The notes beneath the pieces were generated by a model. The model saw nothing but the letters and a program-made list of their open reading frames with translations. It had not been told where the DNA came from and searched no databases. A stretch of 64,000 nt of DNA from Panagrolaimus kolymaensis. Lineage: Eukaryota; Nematoda; Chromadorea; Rhabditida; Panagrolaimidae. The position numbers and the translations under genes were made by a program. Location: NCBI GenBank assembly GCA_028622995.1, contig JAJQJQ010000021.1, positions 1,798,001-1,862,000 of the forward strand, read 5' to 3'. Positions 1 to 10,457 of this stretch are shown here, piece by piece. The first letter of the stretch is position 1. Each line of letters begins with the position of its first letter.

Positions 1-3000
1 TTAATCCAATTTGCACGATTTTACTTATGAACAGTTATCGAAGAGTTATATTCAATAAATTTGTTGCAAAACATCCATCAAAAATATCAAAAATTTCTGT
101 TATCCCCAAACCTACAACTAATCCTATTATTTTAGTTAATACCCATTAATGATTTTGTGAAATTATTTTTTGTTATATTTTTTTGAATAAAAACGGGGTT
201 GATTCTAAATTCATTTCAATTGTGAAAAGCTTCATTTAAAGAAAACTATAGTTGGGGTAATTGGTTTTTTCTTCAGCCTTCAGCTAATTCATCTCTAAAA
301 TAGACTGAAAAAGCGGGTAAATCACGAAAAAAACTGTAAAAGTTCAGCAAGGATTTGGATTGTCTATTCACATATTTTTGCGTGCAAAATTTATTTAATG
401 AAAAAAATTAAACTGCAGCGGCTGAACATAACTGGTAAATAATAGTTTGAAGTTTTTATTAAATATTTAAAAAAATGCTTTGGTGCTTTATAGATTTTTC
501 TTAATCTATCTAAAATTCACAAGGGGAAAAAAACACAAAGAAAAATAAAACAAAATATTCAACAAAAAAAGAGAAATATTGTTTGTTTAGTGGGATAAAA
601 AAATAACTGCGATCTCCAATGCTAATCATTTTTTTTTGTTATATAAACTGCGTTTCGTATCATTATTTGTACGCCATACACATCACTTTTTTTAATACTT
701 TTTATGTTTAACGTTAACTGGAAAGTTTTGTCATAAAAGAAAAACTTTTTCTAAACTGCAGTTGTTTATCATCTTGATTTTTTAAAAGGATTTCTTAAAA
801 CTGAATTTGCTCGAAAATCCTTTTTCAAATGTTGTGCAATTTTTTTATTTTTTTGCTTTTTTTAAAAATAATTGGAATGAAGACTTGACTACCGATAACA
901 CGACATTTTAAAGGGAATGTAAACTGCATTTAAAATCGCTAAATGTTTAAAATTTGCATAGGATAAGCAAATTATGAAATTAACTGTCGTATAAAATCAT
1001 GACAAATAAAATTGACGAACTGGAAAAAAAAAATAAAACAAAAAACTGAATAACGTTCATATTTAGGAAAGCAATTTGACAAAAAATTTAAGATTGATTG
1101 GTCAAATTGGAATCTTGTTTTTTTCTTAATTTAACTATCGATAATTGTTTGACTGGTTTTTAATAATAAAAAACTGTACCAATGCTTGTTTGAAGAATTT
1201 TAAAAATAATTCAAAAACTTATTTGCTAGGATAAAAAATTGCGATCATTAAAATGATCACTTTAAAAACTGCATTGGAAATGGTAGACTTTCCAAAAAAT
1301 TTCTTTCATTTATCGATGAAACACACAATTCCCCCATTCGCATAAGTTTTTATAAACAAAATTTATTTAATGAAAAAAATTAAACTAAAAAAACTGAACA
1401 GGGACCAAATTCATCATAGAAAAGCTTAAAATTTGATATTAAAAAAGAATATTTCTTTATTTTTTTAACGGCTTTTAAAATTTTAAATTAATGAACATAA
1501 AAAACCAATAAACAAAAATGAAATATTCAAAAAAAAAACTGTTAATGTCTTTGTTGGACGGGAAAAGATTAATTGTTTAGCACCATCATGTAATGTTCTG
1601 CTTTTAATTTACGATTCAGGGATAAAAAAAAATAATAAGTTGCGTTCGCAGCAGTAACAAAATTTGAAGAATAAATCACTTTTTGGAGCTTTAATCGATA
1701 TATTGTTTTAAACATGGATTTATACAATGTTAAACTGAATTTGGATTCATTCTTGCTAATATTAAAAAATTTTAACTGATAATTGGCATGGGCTTGTTTA
1801 CAACTTTCAAAACAGGTTTAATAAATTTTTGTTTGATTTTAAAAAATCTGTATTCTACAAATAAAATACAAATGATTTTATAAAAATTAATATTTAAAAC
1901 TGCATAAAACGGAGGCTATTTGCATATTTATAAATTTTAGGTGAACTTGCTCTTTTTATCCAGCGATATAGTAAAAAAACTGATAACAATAAATCAACGC
2001 AGCTCTTTTTAACCAGTAATTATAATTAAAAAATTCGTAAAAAAATGTCGATATGGCGCGCTTGGGTATTAATACACATTTTAGGATTTTAACTGACAAC
2101 GAGTAAATTGTGAATGAGATTACATGAGTTTAACGGCATCGCGTTATCCATTATAAAAAAGTTTTAACTGAATATGATTAATTCTGTAGTTAATAATTTT
2201 CGTTAATGTTTGAGTCCTTATTTGACTTAAACAACATTTAAAAAAAACTGTAACTTGTTCTAATGATACTAAAAATAATTTTAAAATATTATAATCAAAA
2301 CTGTAGCAAAAATAGCTACTCTTTTTTCGGGGTTTAGCTGCAATTGTTTTTAAATTTCGTTTAAAATAAATCCCTTAAAAAACTGGTTTATGTTGATTGT
2401 TGCGGCGGCATTTAAATTATGGCGATTTGTTGGAAAATTTAGTAAAAATTAACTGACTTCACTAACACACTTTTGTAAAACTTTAACTGGCATCAGCTAT
2501 GTTTAATGGATTTTTACATAAAAAAAATTATGTTAATAAGAAAAAATAATAGAAAAAAGATAACTGAATGGATGAATATTCCCTGGAGAGGTTTTTATAG
2601 TTTGGTATAAACAAATTTTACTGTGGTTTAACCGAGAATTTTTTTGTTGCGTTAAACTTTTGTTGGAATTGAGAAAATTTTTTTTATCACAGATAATTTT
2701 ACAAAATAAACTGTCATGTAGTTTTTTATGTTTTGGTTGAATAAAAATTTTATTTAAATTTAATTTAATTTTTAACTGAAATTTATTGGAATGGTTTCCA
2801 AATTTTTTGAATAATTTTTCCCCACTTTTTTACATTATTTTGAAGGTAAAAAAATTCATAAGAAAATCTGTACTTGTTTGCAGCCACTACATATAAAAAA
2901 TTGCCGTAATAAATTCAAAATAATTTGAAATTTGAAATTTGCGACCAGGAGGATCACATACATCATGGAGGGTTGTAACAGAGTTTCAATAATTTTAGTT

Positions 3001-4101
3001 TTTAATTATATTTTCAACTTTACATTTTAAAAAAATAAACTGTTTTAATACATTTCTGGTGATTTTTGAATAAAAATAACATAAGCAAATAACGATGAGT
3101 ATTAAAAATTTAAAAATACATTGTTTTTTAAATTTAAAACAAACTGGGACGATCAAAAAATCTTTATAAAATTATATTTTTAAAAAATGTGTTAAAATGA
3201 GTTTCATTTGTTTTTTTTGTAAACTGAGTTGAATATCTTATTTGCCAAACAAAAAATATTCCAAATGAAAACTGTTAACGTGTTTGTTTCGAGGGAAAGG
3301 GGCCTATCACTATCTGCTTTTTTGAAGTAGCTCGTCCAAACTTTGATTAACTAATTATAGCATTTTCAAGATTGGTCAATCATTTTTTTTGTTGTTGGAT
3401 AAACTGAGTTTCTTTTTGTACCAATTTATGCATACATATTTCTTTTACACTTTTATAAAACATTTTTTTGTTCATTGATAACTGTAATAGATTTGATGTG
3501 TGACGCCAATAAGAAAAAAATAATATTAAAAAAGTTCACAAAAAGTGTCAAAGATTTCTTAAAGTTATTTTTGAATTTTATAAAACTGGATATTTGAAAT
3601 TCATTTTATTAAATGTTTCTCTTTTTTTTTTTAAAATAATTTTTTAACTGTTATTTATTAATTAATGTTGAATAATTTATTATTTTTCCTTCATTTTCAG
3701 AACATATTCGTTTAGAATATACCTAACTTACTTCTTTCGGCTTTCGGCATCGATGAGAAAGAATAATTAAATAAGCTAGCTTACCAAAAAGATTACTGAT
3801 TTTATTGTTAGTTTTAAATTTTAAAAACTGGAAGTTTCAAACATTATTCATTTTTGTGCTCTCTATTTTTTGTTGTAACTGGCTACTTTGAATATTTTGT
3901 TAATTAAAATTTATTGTATTGCTTTTTTCCACAACTCTTTGGTTTACAATTAAAAATGAAAAATTTACAAAAACTAAAAAAAAGATTCAAAACATTCAAT
4001 CAAAAACAAAAATTTACATATAAATTTAAGAAATATGACACGCTTTTCGAAGAAAAAAAAACTGAATTTATTTGAGATCACATAATTATTATTTATTTAT
4101 T
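1..4101 (-). repeat. Oriented AAACTG/CAGTTT motif array, 3' side of the GPCR gene
   Basis: No gene is seen here. The stretch is AT-rich and carries the AAACTG/AACTG motif on the plus strand dozens of times, for example near 333, 411, 648, 754, 799, 921, 1045, 1172, 1267, 1393, 1538 and 1734. Each is preceded by A/T runs and followed by 20-25 nt of more mixed sequence. The reverse reading CAGTTT is nearly absent. Parts are diverged direct duplications: about 625-700 resembles about 3384-3450, and about 1520-1570 resembles about 3255-3310. AATAAA-type polyadenylation hexamers on the minus strand sit right after the GPCR stop codon (about 4089-4101). Confidence 0.8.
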
Positions 4102-7100
4102 TTATTCGTCATCATCATCTTCTATGGAATTTTTCGTTGTTATTATTTCATCTTTTAAAAGGGTTACAATAACTGAAGGAACATTGGAATCCATGCTATT
4201 GTTAGAATCCATAGTATTTTTTCTTTCAATCGAAGAATTATTTGTTGTGAGAATACTCACGGGCGTGGCTGAACGCGAGGATAACGTTTGAGGATTATCT
4301 GACATTCGCCTTTGATCAATAATATTCAGAGATTTGGCTGGGGTGCTTGGAGTTGGAGTAGATTGTTGTCGATATGATTTTACTTGAGCCGTTGTTGTTG
4401 ATTGCTGGGATTTTGTTAGAGTTGTTTTTCCATTATTCGATCTTTTTTCTAATAAACTTGGTGAAAATGATCTCGTCGATCCACTGGTAGCCAAAATTTC
4501 TTTTCGATTTTGTAATGCACTTTGTGGCAAAGAAGATGAATTTTGACCCGTTGTCGTTGTAACAAAATTTGATGGAGATAATTTATTGTTTTTATTGTGG
4601 CTGTGGTTGCTGCTCGATGACGACGATGAAGCTCCATTGGTTGGTGAACGCTTAATTCGTTCATTATATTCTGATGCAGCTCTTTCATTTCGACAAATAG
4701 GTCGAAGGAAAAGTTCTTGAGAACTTGAATGTTTCATTTGGCATGAATCTCGTAGGGAATTTCGATATATTGAAGAATTAACCCGAATGGAATGGGTTCT
4801 CGATGCAAGGGAATTATATTTGACGTCTTTTGGAAATGTGACACAGCAACCACTGAAAAAAAAATTAAGAAATTAGTTTAGGATAAAAACTGACGAAAAA
4901 GATTTGGGAATGGCACAAATTTTATGGTAATTTGCAAAAGATACTTTAACTATAAAAAACCTTTAATTTTGGATTAAATTTTGTAAAGCAAATATAAAAC
5001 TGTGTTGGCGATTGGATATTATCACCAATGTCTCAAATTTTCCCGATAATGGTGTTTTTTATTCCATTCATAATTAAAACTGTAAAATAAAGTTTTAAAA
5101 GGATTCCATCCTTATTTTATTTTTTAATAATTAAATATTAGGATTTTATAAAACAGCTTTTCATGTACACATTTAAAAGTCGATCAAAAAACAATAAAAA
5201 ATAATAATTTTAAATTAAAATATTTATTATTTTAAACTAAATTACAAGGGTCTTCCTTGAACACATCTGAAATGTATTCACTTTTTTTTACAAATTGACG
5301 ATTGAATAAGAAAATTCTAAACTGCGTTTTTATATCATTAATCAATAAATTTATGGTAATTTAATAACTGTTTTGATCCGAAAAATGGATAAAAAAAACT
5401 GATGATTATAAAAATAGTGTATTTGCAAAACAAAATGTTTATTTGGGCCTAATATACAAGGTTTTTGAAACTGTGAATGGCTAATAGTTTTCGAGCTTCC
5501 TGGCAGGATAGAAAAAAACTGGCACGTTTTATAAAAACTTAAAAGATAACCTTATGCTTTAAAAAAACTGTTGACAGTTATTTATTAAAACTTTTTATTT
5601 ATTAGTTAGATTTTTTTAAGAGGACTATTAAATCATCAGCAAAAATTTTAAACTGTTATTGATAATATCACGAATTTTTTTTTAATATTTAACTGCCCAT
5701 TGGAAACATCATCTAAAATGTATTAAACATTTTCTCACGGTGACTCATAAATATAAAAAAGAAATTTAATTTAAACTGCATATTTTTCTTCTCACGGTAA
5801 ACATCAATTATAAGAAAGCGTTTTTATATTCTCTCTTAAAGCAAACTTAAAGTGCCTTCATTAAACTATGTATGTATGTGACCGCGTTTTACTTTACTTA
5901 CTTATGCACTTTCTTTTTTCGCCCCTACAATTTTTTTTTAAAATTCGTTTAAAAGTAATTATCTATTTAATTTATTTTATGGGGAAAAAAGTGATGCGCG
6001 CATTTCTTTTCTTTCAAAGTACGTATGAAAAAAAGAAAAAAAAATTAGATATTAGCAATCTTTTATTTTTTCGCGGGGTTTATAGTCATTATTTAATAGT
6101 AAATATCAAAGTACTACAACAATATTTACACCTAATTAAATGCTGCTTGTTTTACTTCCTTTTTAAACTTTTATAATTTCCTAAACTTTTTTTCTTTTCT
6201 TTTTGTAATAGTTGGGTTTGTGTAAAAGTAACTGGATATGAAAATGTGATCGTACGAAGAAGCACTGAAAAAAAAACCCTTATTTTTTGAGTGAAAAACC
6301 CTCAAATCGTGGGGTATTTAGCAACAACTTTTTGCCCTAAAGGGCTCATCAACCCTCATTCCAAAATGAGGGTTATGCAATAGTTTTAAAACGGTAAAAC
6401 CCTCAAATAACGAGGGTTTAACCCCATTCGGGCATGGTACAAAAAAAAGATATTTTCCAAAATTTATTTAAAAGTTACTGTAATGATGCCAGAAAGACTG
6501 ACTACTATCCAAAATTTTAATGCTATGGCAAAACCAAAGCTTATTTAGGGTGAATGCATAAGCAAACCCTTTCTTTATGTTAATATAGTTCAGAGCTATT
6601 GCTACTGAATCTATCTTAACTATCTCTAGTTCAATATTCATCAGATGGAGTTACGCACGTCTATGCCGCCACCCTCAGAAAATGAACCGAAGATTAACCA
6701 AAAAATCAACCGAAGCTTTGCTTCTTTATTTCTGAGGCTAAAAATATATTGCATGAATCTAAAAGCGTGCAGACTATAAAAGAGAGACAATTTAGGGGGT
6801 TAAAACACTCATATATTAAACATGGGTGAAATACCCTTTGTTTTAAACGAGGGTTGACCAACCACCAAAAAAACTGTGGGAAAACACTCAAAATATAGTG
6901 GTTTTACTTCAAAAAATGAATGAGGGTTTTACAACAAACGGGTTTTTTTTTCAGTGAGAAAGTATGCCGCACAAAAGTGCTTTTTTTTATAAACTGTGGC
7001 GTTAGAATGGATTGGGTCTCAAATCTCATAATTTTAATTATAACTGGAGACAATTCATGGTTTTTGAATTAAAAAATAAGGTTTAAAACTGAGTAACTGC

Positions 7101-9146
7101 AAGGAGCGATGCAAAAAAAGCTTGTCTAAATCAAAAAAAAAACTGCATTTTTTAATAAACTGTTCTGCGAATTGTAAATTTTAACTAAACCAAGAGAATC
7201 TAATTTTTAAAGGAATTTTATTTAAACTTAAAAGTTAGGTTAAAAACTGACCGAGAGTATGACGACTCGTGGCTAAAAAAAAGTACTCGAAAAAGGCGCA
7301 ATTTTAATAAACTAGTTTTCCTAGATTTAGAGGGGCAAGGCGCAAAAAGTTTAATTAAAACTGGATAGTTATGAACATTATTCATTTTTTATAAACTGTA
7401 TTTTAAAATACATTGAATGTTGGGTTAAAAACTGGGTTGAGCGAAAAAAGGTTATCAAAAGGAAATTTTTAATAAACTGTTCCTGGCGATGTTATTTTGA
7501 TTAAGTCTCTAAATTTTATTTTTTTAACTGTATTAAAAATTATGCTTTCCTTTTAAACTGTGAAAAGCAACTCTTGGTGTTTAAGTTAAAAACTGGGTCC
7601 CTTGTTCTGATACGGAAAAAAGCCCATCAAAAAACTATTTTTAATAAACTGTTTTTCAGGTTTAAAATGCTAAAAATATTAAATTAAAACTGAGTTGCAC
7701 AATCTTGTGATTTTTAGAAACTGTTGAATGTCGGCAAAGCGAAAAACTTACAATAAAAATCTCATCGCTGTTTGACGATATTTCTCACTAAATGCCAAAT
7801 AAATAATAAAAGTTGTTGAAGAATTAAATACCACAAGTAAATTAGATAAATCATTTAATTGATATGCATACCATTGAGTGGATTCATCATTAAATAAATT
7901 AGTTTTAAAACATTCTGCTAAATTTAATAAAAATGGAAGAGTGTTTGAAATTGCAAAAATTAGTGTCACTATTAACAACATCATCGTGGTGGATTGTTCG
8001 CGTTGTTGTTGACGCGTTAACATTTCTCTTGCTCGTCGAAGTTTTATAATCGATTTACACACATGTCCATTCATAATTATTATGACCCCAAAAGGAATAA
8101 GGAAATGTGTTAGAAGATATAAAACCGTAAAATATCCAATCATATAATATGGATGAGTTTCAAAATTGCGGAGATGTCTATCATAAATATATCCATGAAT
8201 GGTCCAATTCATGGAATATTCCCAAAATCGAACTAAATTATATGCAACAGCAAAAAGCACGATGATGCCCAATCCTGTTCGAGATGTTCGTGGAGTACAC
8301 CAAATTCGAACTTGCAATGGTCGACATACAGCTGTCCAACGTTCCATAGTAATTAAAACCATAATATAAATGGAACATGTTTGCATAATTAAATTTACTG
8401 GATATACGAAATTTAACATATATGTATAGTAGACATGAGCAGAATAGGAGTTTGGGTCTTCACTCCTAAAAAAGAATTTTTTTATTTTATTAAAAACTGA
8501 ATATCAATTTCCAATTTGGAATTTTCTCATTTATATAAAACTGTTTTGTTGAATGTGGGGGGCTTGAGTTAAAGAAAACAAAAAGTAAAAAGGGAAACTT
8601 TCTTCTTCTCAAAACTGGTCGAAAATTTGGAATTTTGCAATTTTTTGATTTTTGTAAAATGATTATTTACTTTTTTTATTGGTACCAAAAAAGCGAGTTA
8701 AAAAAAACAAATAAAAAAAGTGAAAAGAAAATTTTTTATATGAAAAACTGAGGCAACACGTTTGTTGTTGAAAATCTTTAAACCTTTTTATATAAAACTG
8801 CATTCAAATTTTTTTTAGTAAAATGAAAATAAGAAAAAACTGGGTTTTATAATTAATTTTTGATAAATTTTTATTTTATATAAAACTGAGTATTTATTAT
8901 GTGGAGGAAAAAACTGTAGTTCCAATTAAATCTTTTAACTTACCATAAACCCAAATGAGGTAAAACAAATACAGGCACGGCAAACAATAGCAAACATAAA
9001 TCCACAAATGAAAGAGCTGCCAATAAAGTATTAACGGCGGTTAAATGATTTAAAAATGCTACCAAAGATAATAAATTTCCAAGGCATCCAATTATTATAA
9101 TTGCCAATGTTACAGCAGCCACATAATTTTGTAATGATTCGAACAT
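4102..9146 (-). CDS. FMRFamide-receptor-like class A GPCR, three coding exons
   Basis: I join exons 9146..8944, 8465..7752 and 4852..4102; donors are GTAAGT and acceptors TTTTTTAG and TTTTCAG, and the phases fit to give 555 residues. The product is a plasma-membrane seven-helix receptor, probably for a neuropeptide. Seen: TM1 at about 9-32 with Gly-Asn at 23-24; TM2 at 38-62; TM3 ending in ERW (109-111) in place of DRY, followed by a CRPLQVR..CT stretch typical of FMRFamide receptors; TM4 at 130-150; an N-W-T glycosylation site (154-156) in loop 2; TM5 at 173-199; TM6 at 227-253; TM7 with FNSSTTFIIY (281-290) in place of NPxxY. After the helices come a CC pair (possible palmitoylation) and a Ser/Asn/Thr-rich tail of about 260 residues ending in an acidic run. 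The N-terminus before TM1 is only about 8 residues, so an upstream exon may be missing. Both introns are packed with the CAGTTT motif (sense strand). The receptor class is well supported; the ligand is unknown. Confidence 0.88.
6263..6956. mobile_element. Foldback DNA element with CACTG inverted ends, 694 bp
   Basis: The ends are perfect 17-bp inverted repeats: CACTG, nine A, CCC on the left, and its complement on the right. Weaker inverted similarity continues inward, where GAGGGTT/AACCCTC motifs recur on both sides. CACTG termini with following A runs recall the CMC (Chapaev-type) DNA transposons, but no transposase is encoded, so this would be a non-autonomous copy. Only a 2-bp AG match is visible as a possible target-site duplication. 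It sits inside GPCR intron 2, and the AAACTG motif is nearly missing inside it, consistent with a later insertion into the array. Confidence 0.75.
7080..7690 (-). repeat. Four diverged tandem units of about 150-170 bp, each with two motif copies
   Basis: Within GPCR intron 2 the pattern TTAAAACTG - about 50-80 nt - TTTTTAATAAACTG recurs four times. The second motif lies near 7155, 7306, 7471 and 7643, giving spacings of about 151, 165 and 172 bp. The third AACTG position reads AACTAG in the second unit. The sequence between the motifs differs strongly between units while the motif and its AT-rich flank are kept. Confidence 0.65.
8466..8943 (-). repeat. GPCR intron 1 with dense motif
   Basis: This 478-bp intron holds about eight AAACTG copies (near 8493, 8540, 8613, 8746, 8799, 8838, 8884 and 8912), whereas the 714-bp exon beside it holds none. 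The contrast is the clearest local view of motif exclusion from coding sequence. Confidence 0.8.
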
Positions 9147-10213
9147 TCTGGCTTTTTGAGATTTTTTAAAAATTTAAATAAAACTGAATATTGGGTATAA
9201 TTTTTTGGAATAAAACTGTGTCGCTTTTTATGATCGGGGAATAAAATTTTAATAAAAATATAAAATAATTAAAGCCAACTACCACAAATAATAATATTCT
9301 CTTTATTTTTTTATGTCATATGGACGAAAAACATACAAAACTGAAAATATAAAAATAATGAAAATGAAAATTCATAAGTAAGTTTTTAATAATTAAAAAA
9401 AAAGTTATATTTTCTCAGGCTTTCACAATTCATAAAAAACTTTCTTATTTTTTTTGTGGCAAAAAAAAGGCGTGTCACGAAACGCGAAACGCGAAAGAAT
9501 GAACGAACAAAAAATAAAAATAAATATTAATGCACTCATATTCTATGAATAAAGGGATGCATGGATACACACACAACACACACGTAAGTAACTTTTTTTA
9601 ACTTTGGTTTTGTTTAATAAATTAATAATATAAAAAACTGTAAAAATAAAAAAATAATATAATGTCAAAAAGCTTTTTTTAATGGGCATTTTTGCAAAAA
9701 AATAAAGAATAAGAAAAATTTTAGAAGAAAAAAAGCAAAAAAGTAATATTAAAAACTTTTTTTCTTCTTTTAAAAAGGTCAAACGAAGAACGTGGGTTGG
9801 GTTTGTGCGGTTGAGCTTTTTATTTTTACCATTTATGAATGGAAGTAAAAAACTGAAGTGACGCTTTTTTTATTTTTGACAATATTAAAAATATTGTAGG
9901 GAAAAAGTTTAAAAATATGGCAAAACAAATATAAAATATAAAAAAAAACTGTTGTTGGGAAATTGTTTGTAAGAATTTTTTTTAATAATATTAATTATAT
10001 ACTGTAAAAATATAAATCAAAACTGGCATAACACTGACATATAAGAAACGAACAGGATTTCATTACGATACATTTATTAAATATAAAACTGCACCAGGAG
10101 TATAAGTTTCGAAGCTAAAGCTAAGGTTTTACATTTTTAAAAACTGTTTCGAATATAATGAGCGATAAGTATTTTTGTTCTAAAAATTTTTTATAGACAT
10201 TATTCTTAATTAA

Positions 10214-10457
10214 AGGGAGTGTCCCAAACGATGAGAAAACCCTTACAGCGGGTGTTCCTAGCCCGAAAGTTTTTCTTCACTGTCTCAAAGTCTTACAAAG
10301 TTTTACAAAGTTTTTTCAAAAGCTTACGAAATTTTCTCAAAATGCTACAAAAAGCTACAAAAATTCGTAGCACTTTGTAAGCTTTTGAGACAATGAAACT
10401 TTCGGGCTAGGAACACCCGTCGTAGTAAAATTATTCTCATCGTTTGGGACACTCCCT
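10214..10457. mobile_element. Foldback MITE with TTAA target duplication, 244 bp
   Basis: The termini read AGGGAGTGTCCCAAACGATG on the left and the inverse complement on the right. The arms extend, with small gaps, for about 90-100 bp, including a shared block around GTTCCTAGCCCGAAAGTTT. TTAA flanks both ends (10210-10213 and 10458-10461). The TTAA duplication suggests mobilisation by a piggyBac-type transposase; this is inferred from the duplication alone, since no coding sequence is present. It interrupts the AAACTG array. Confidence 0.82.

Larger units (their letters stand above)
4853..7751 (-). repeat. GPCR intron 2, filled with motif array
   Basis: This 2.9-kb intron of the GPCR gene contains the AAACTG motif (CAGTTT on the gene's sense strand) throughout, except inside the foldback element at 6263-6956 and the 5.8-6.2 kb stretch. 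At 7080-7690 it contains four short diverged tandem units, described separately. No coding exon with plausible conservation was found in it. Confidence 0.75.

Noticed and set aside
5868..6176. 102-codon open frame, Phe/Lys/Leu-rich
   Set aside because: The composition is that of translated poly-A/poly-T; it lies in the GPCR intron on the opposite strand and has no domain or splice signals.
7080..7690. CRISPR-like array
   Set aside because: The shared part is only about 10 bp in a eukaryotic intron, spacing is irregular, and no cas genes exist; the same holds for the other motif arrays.
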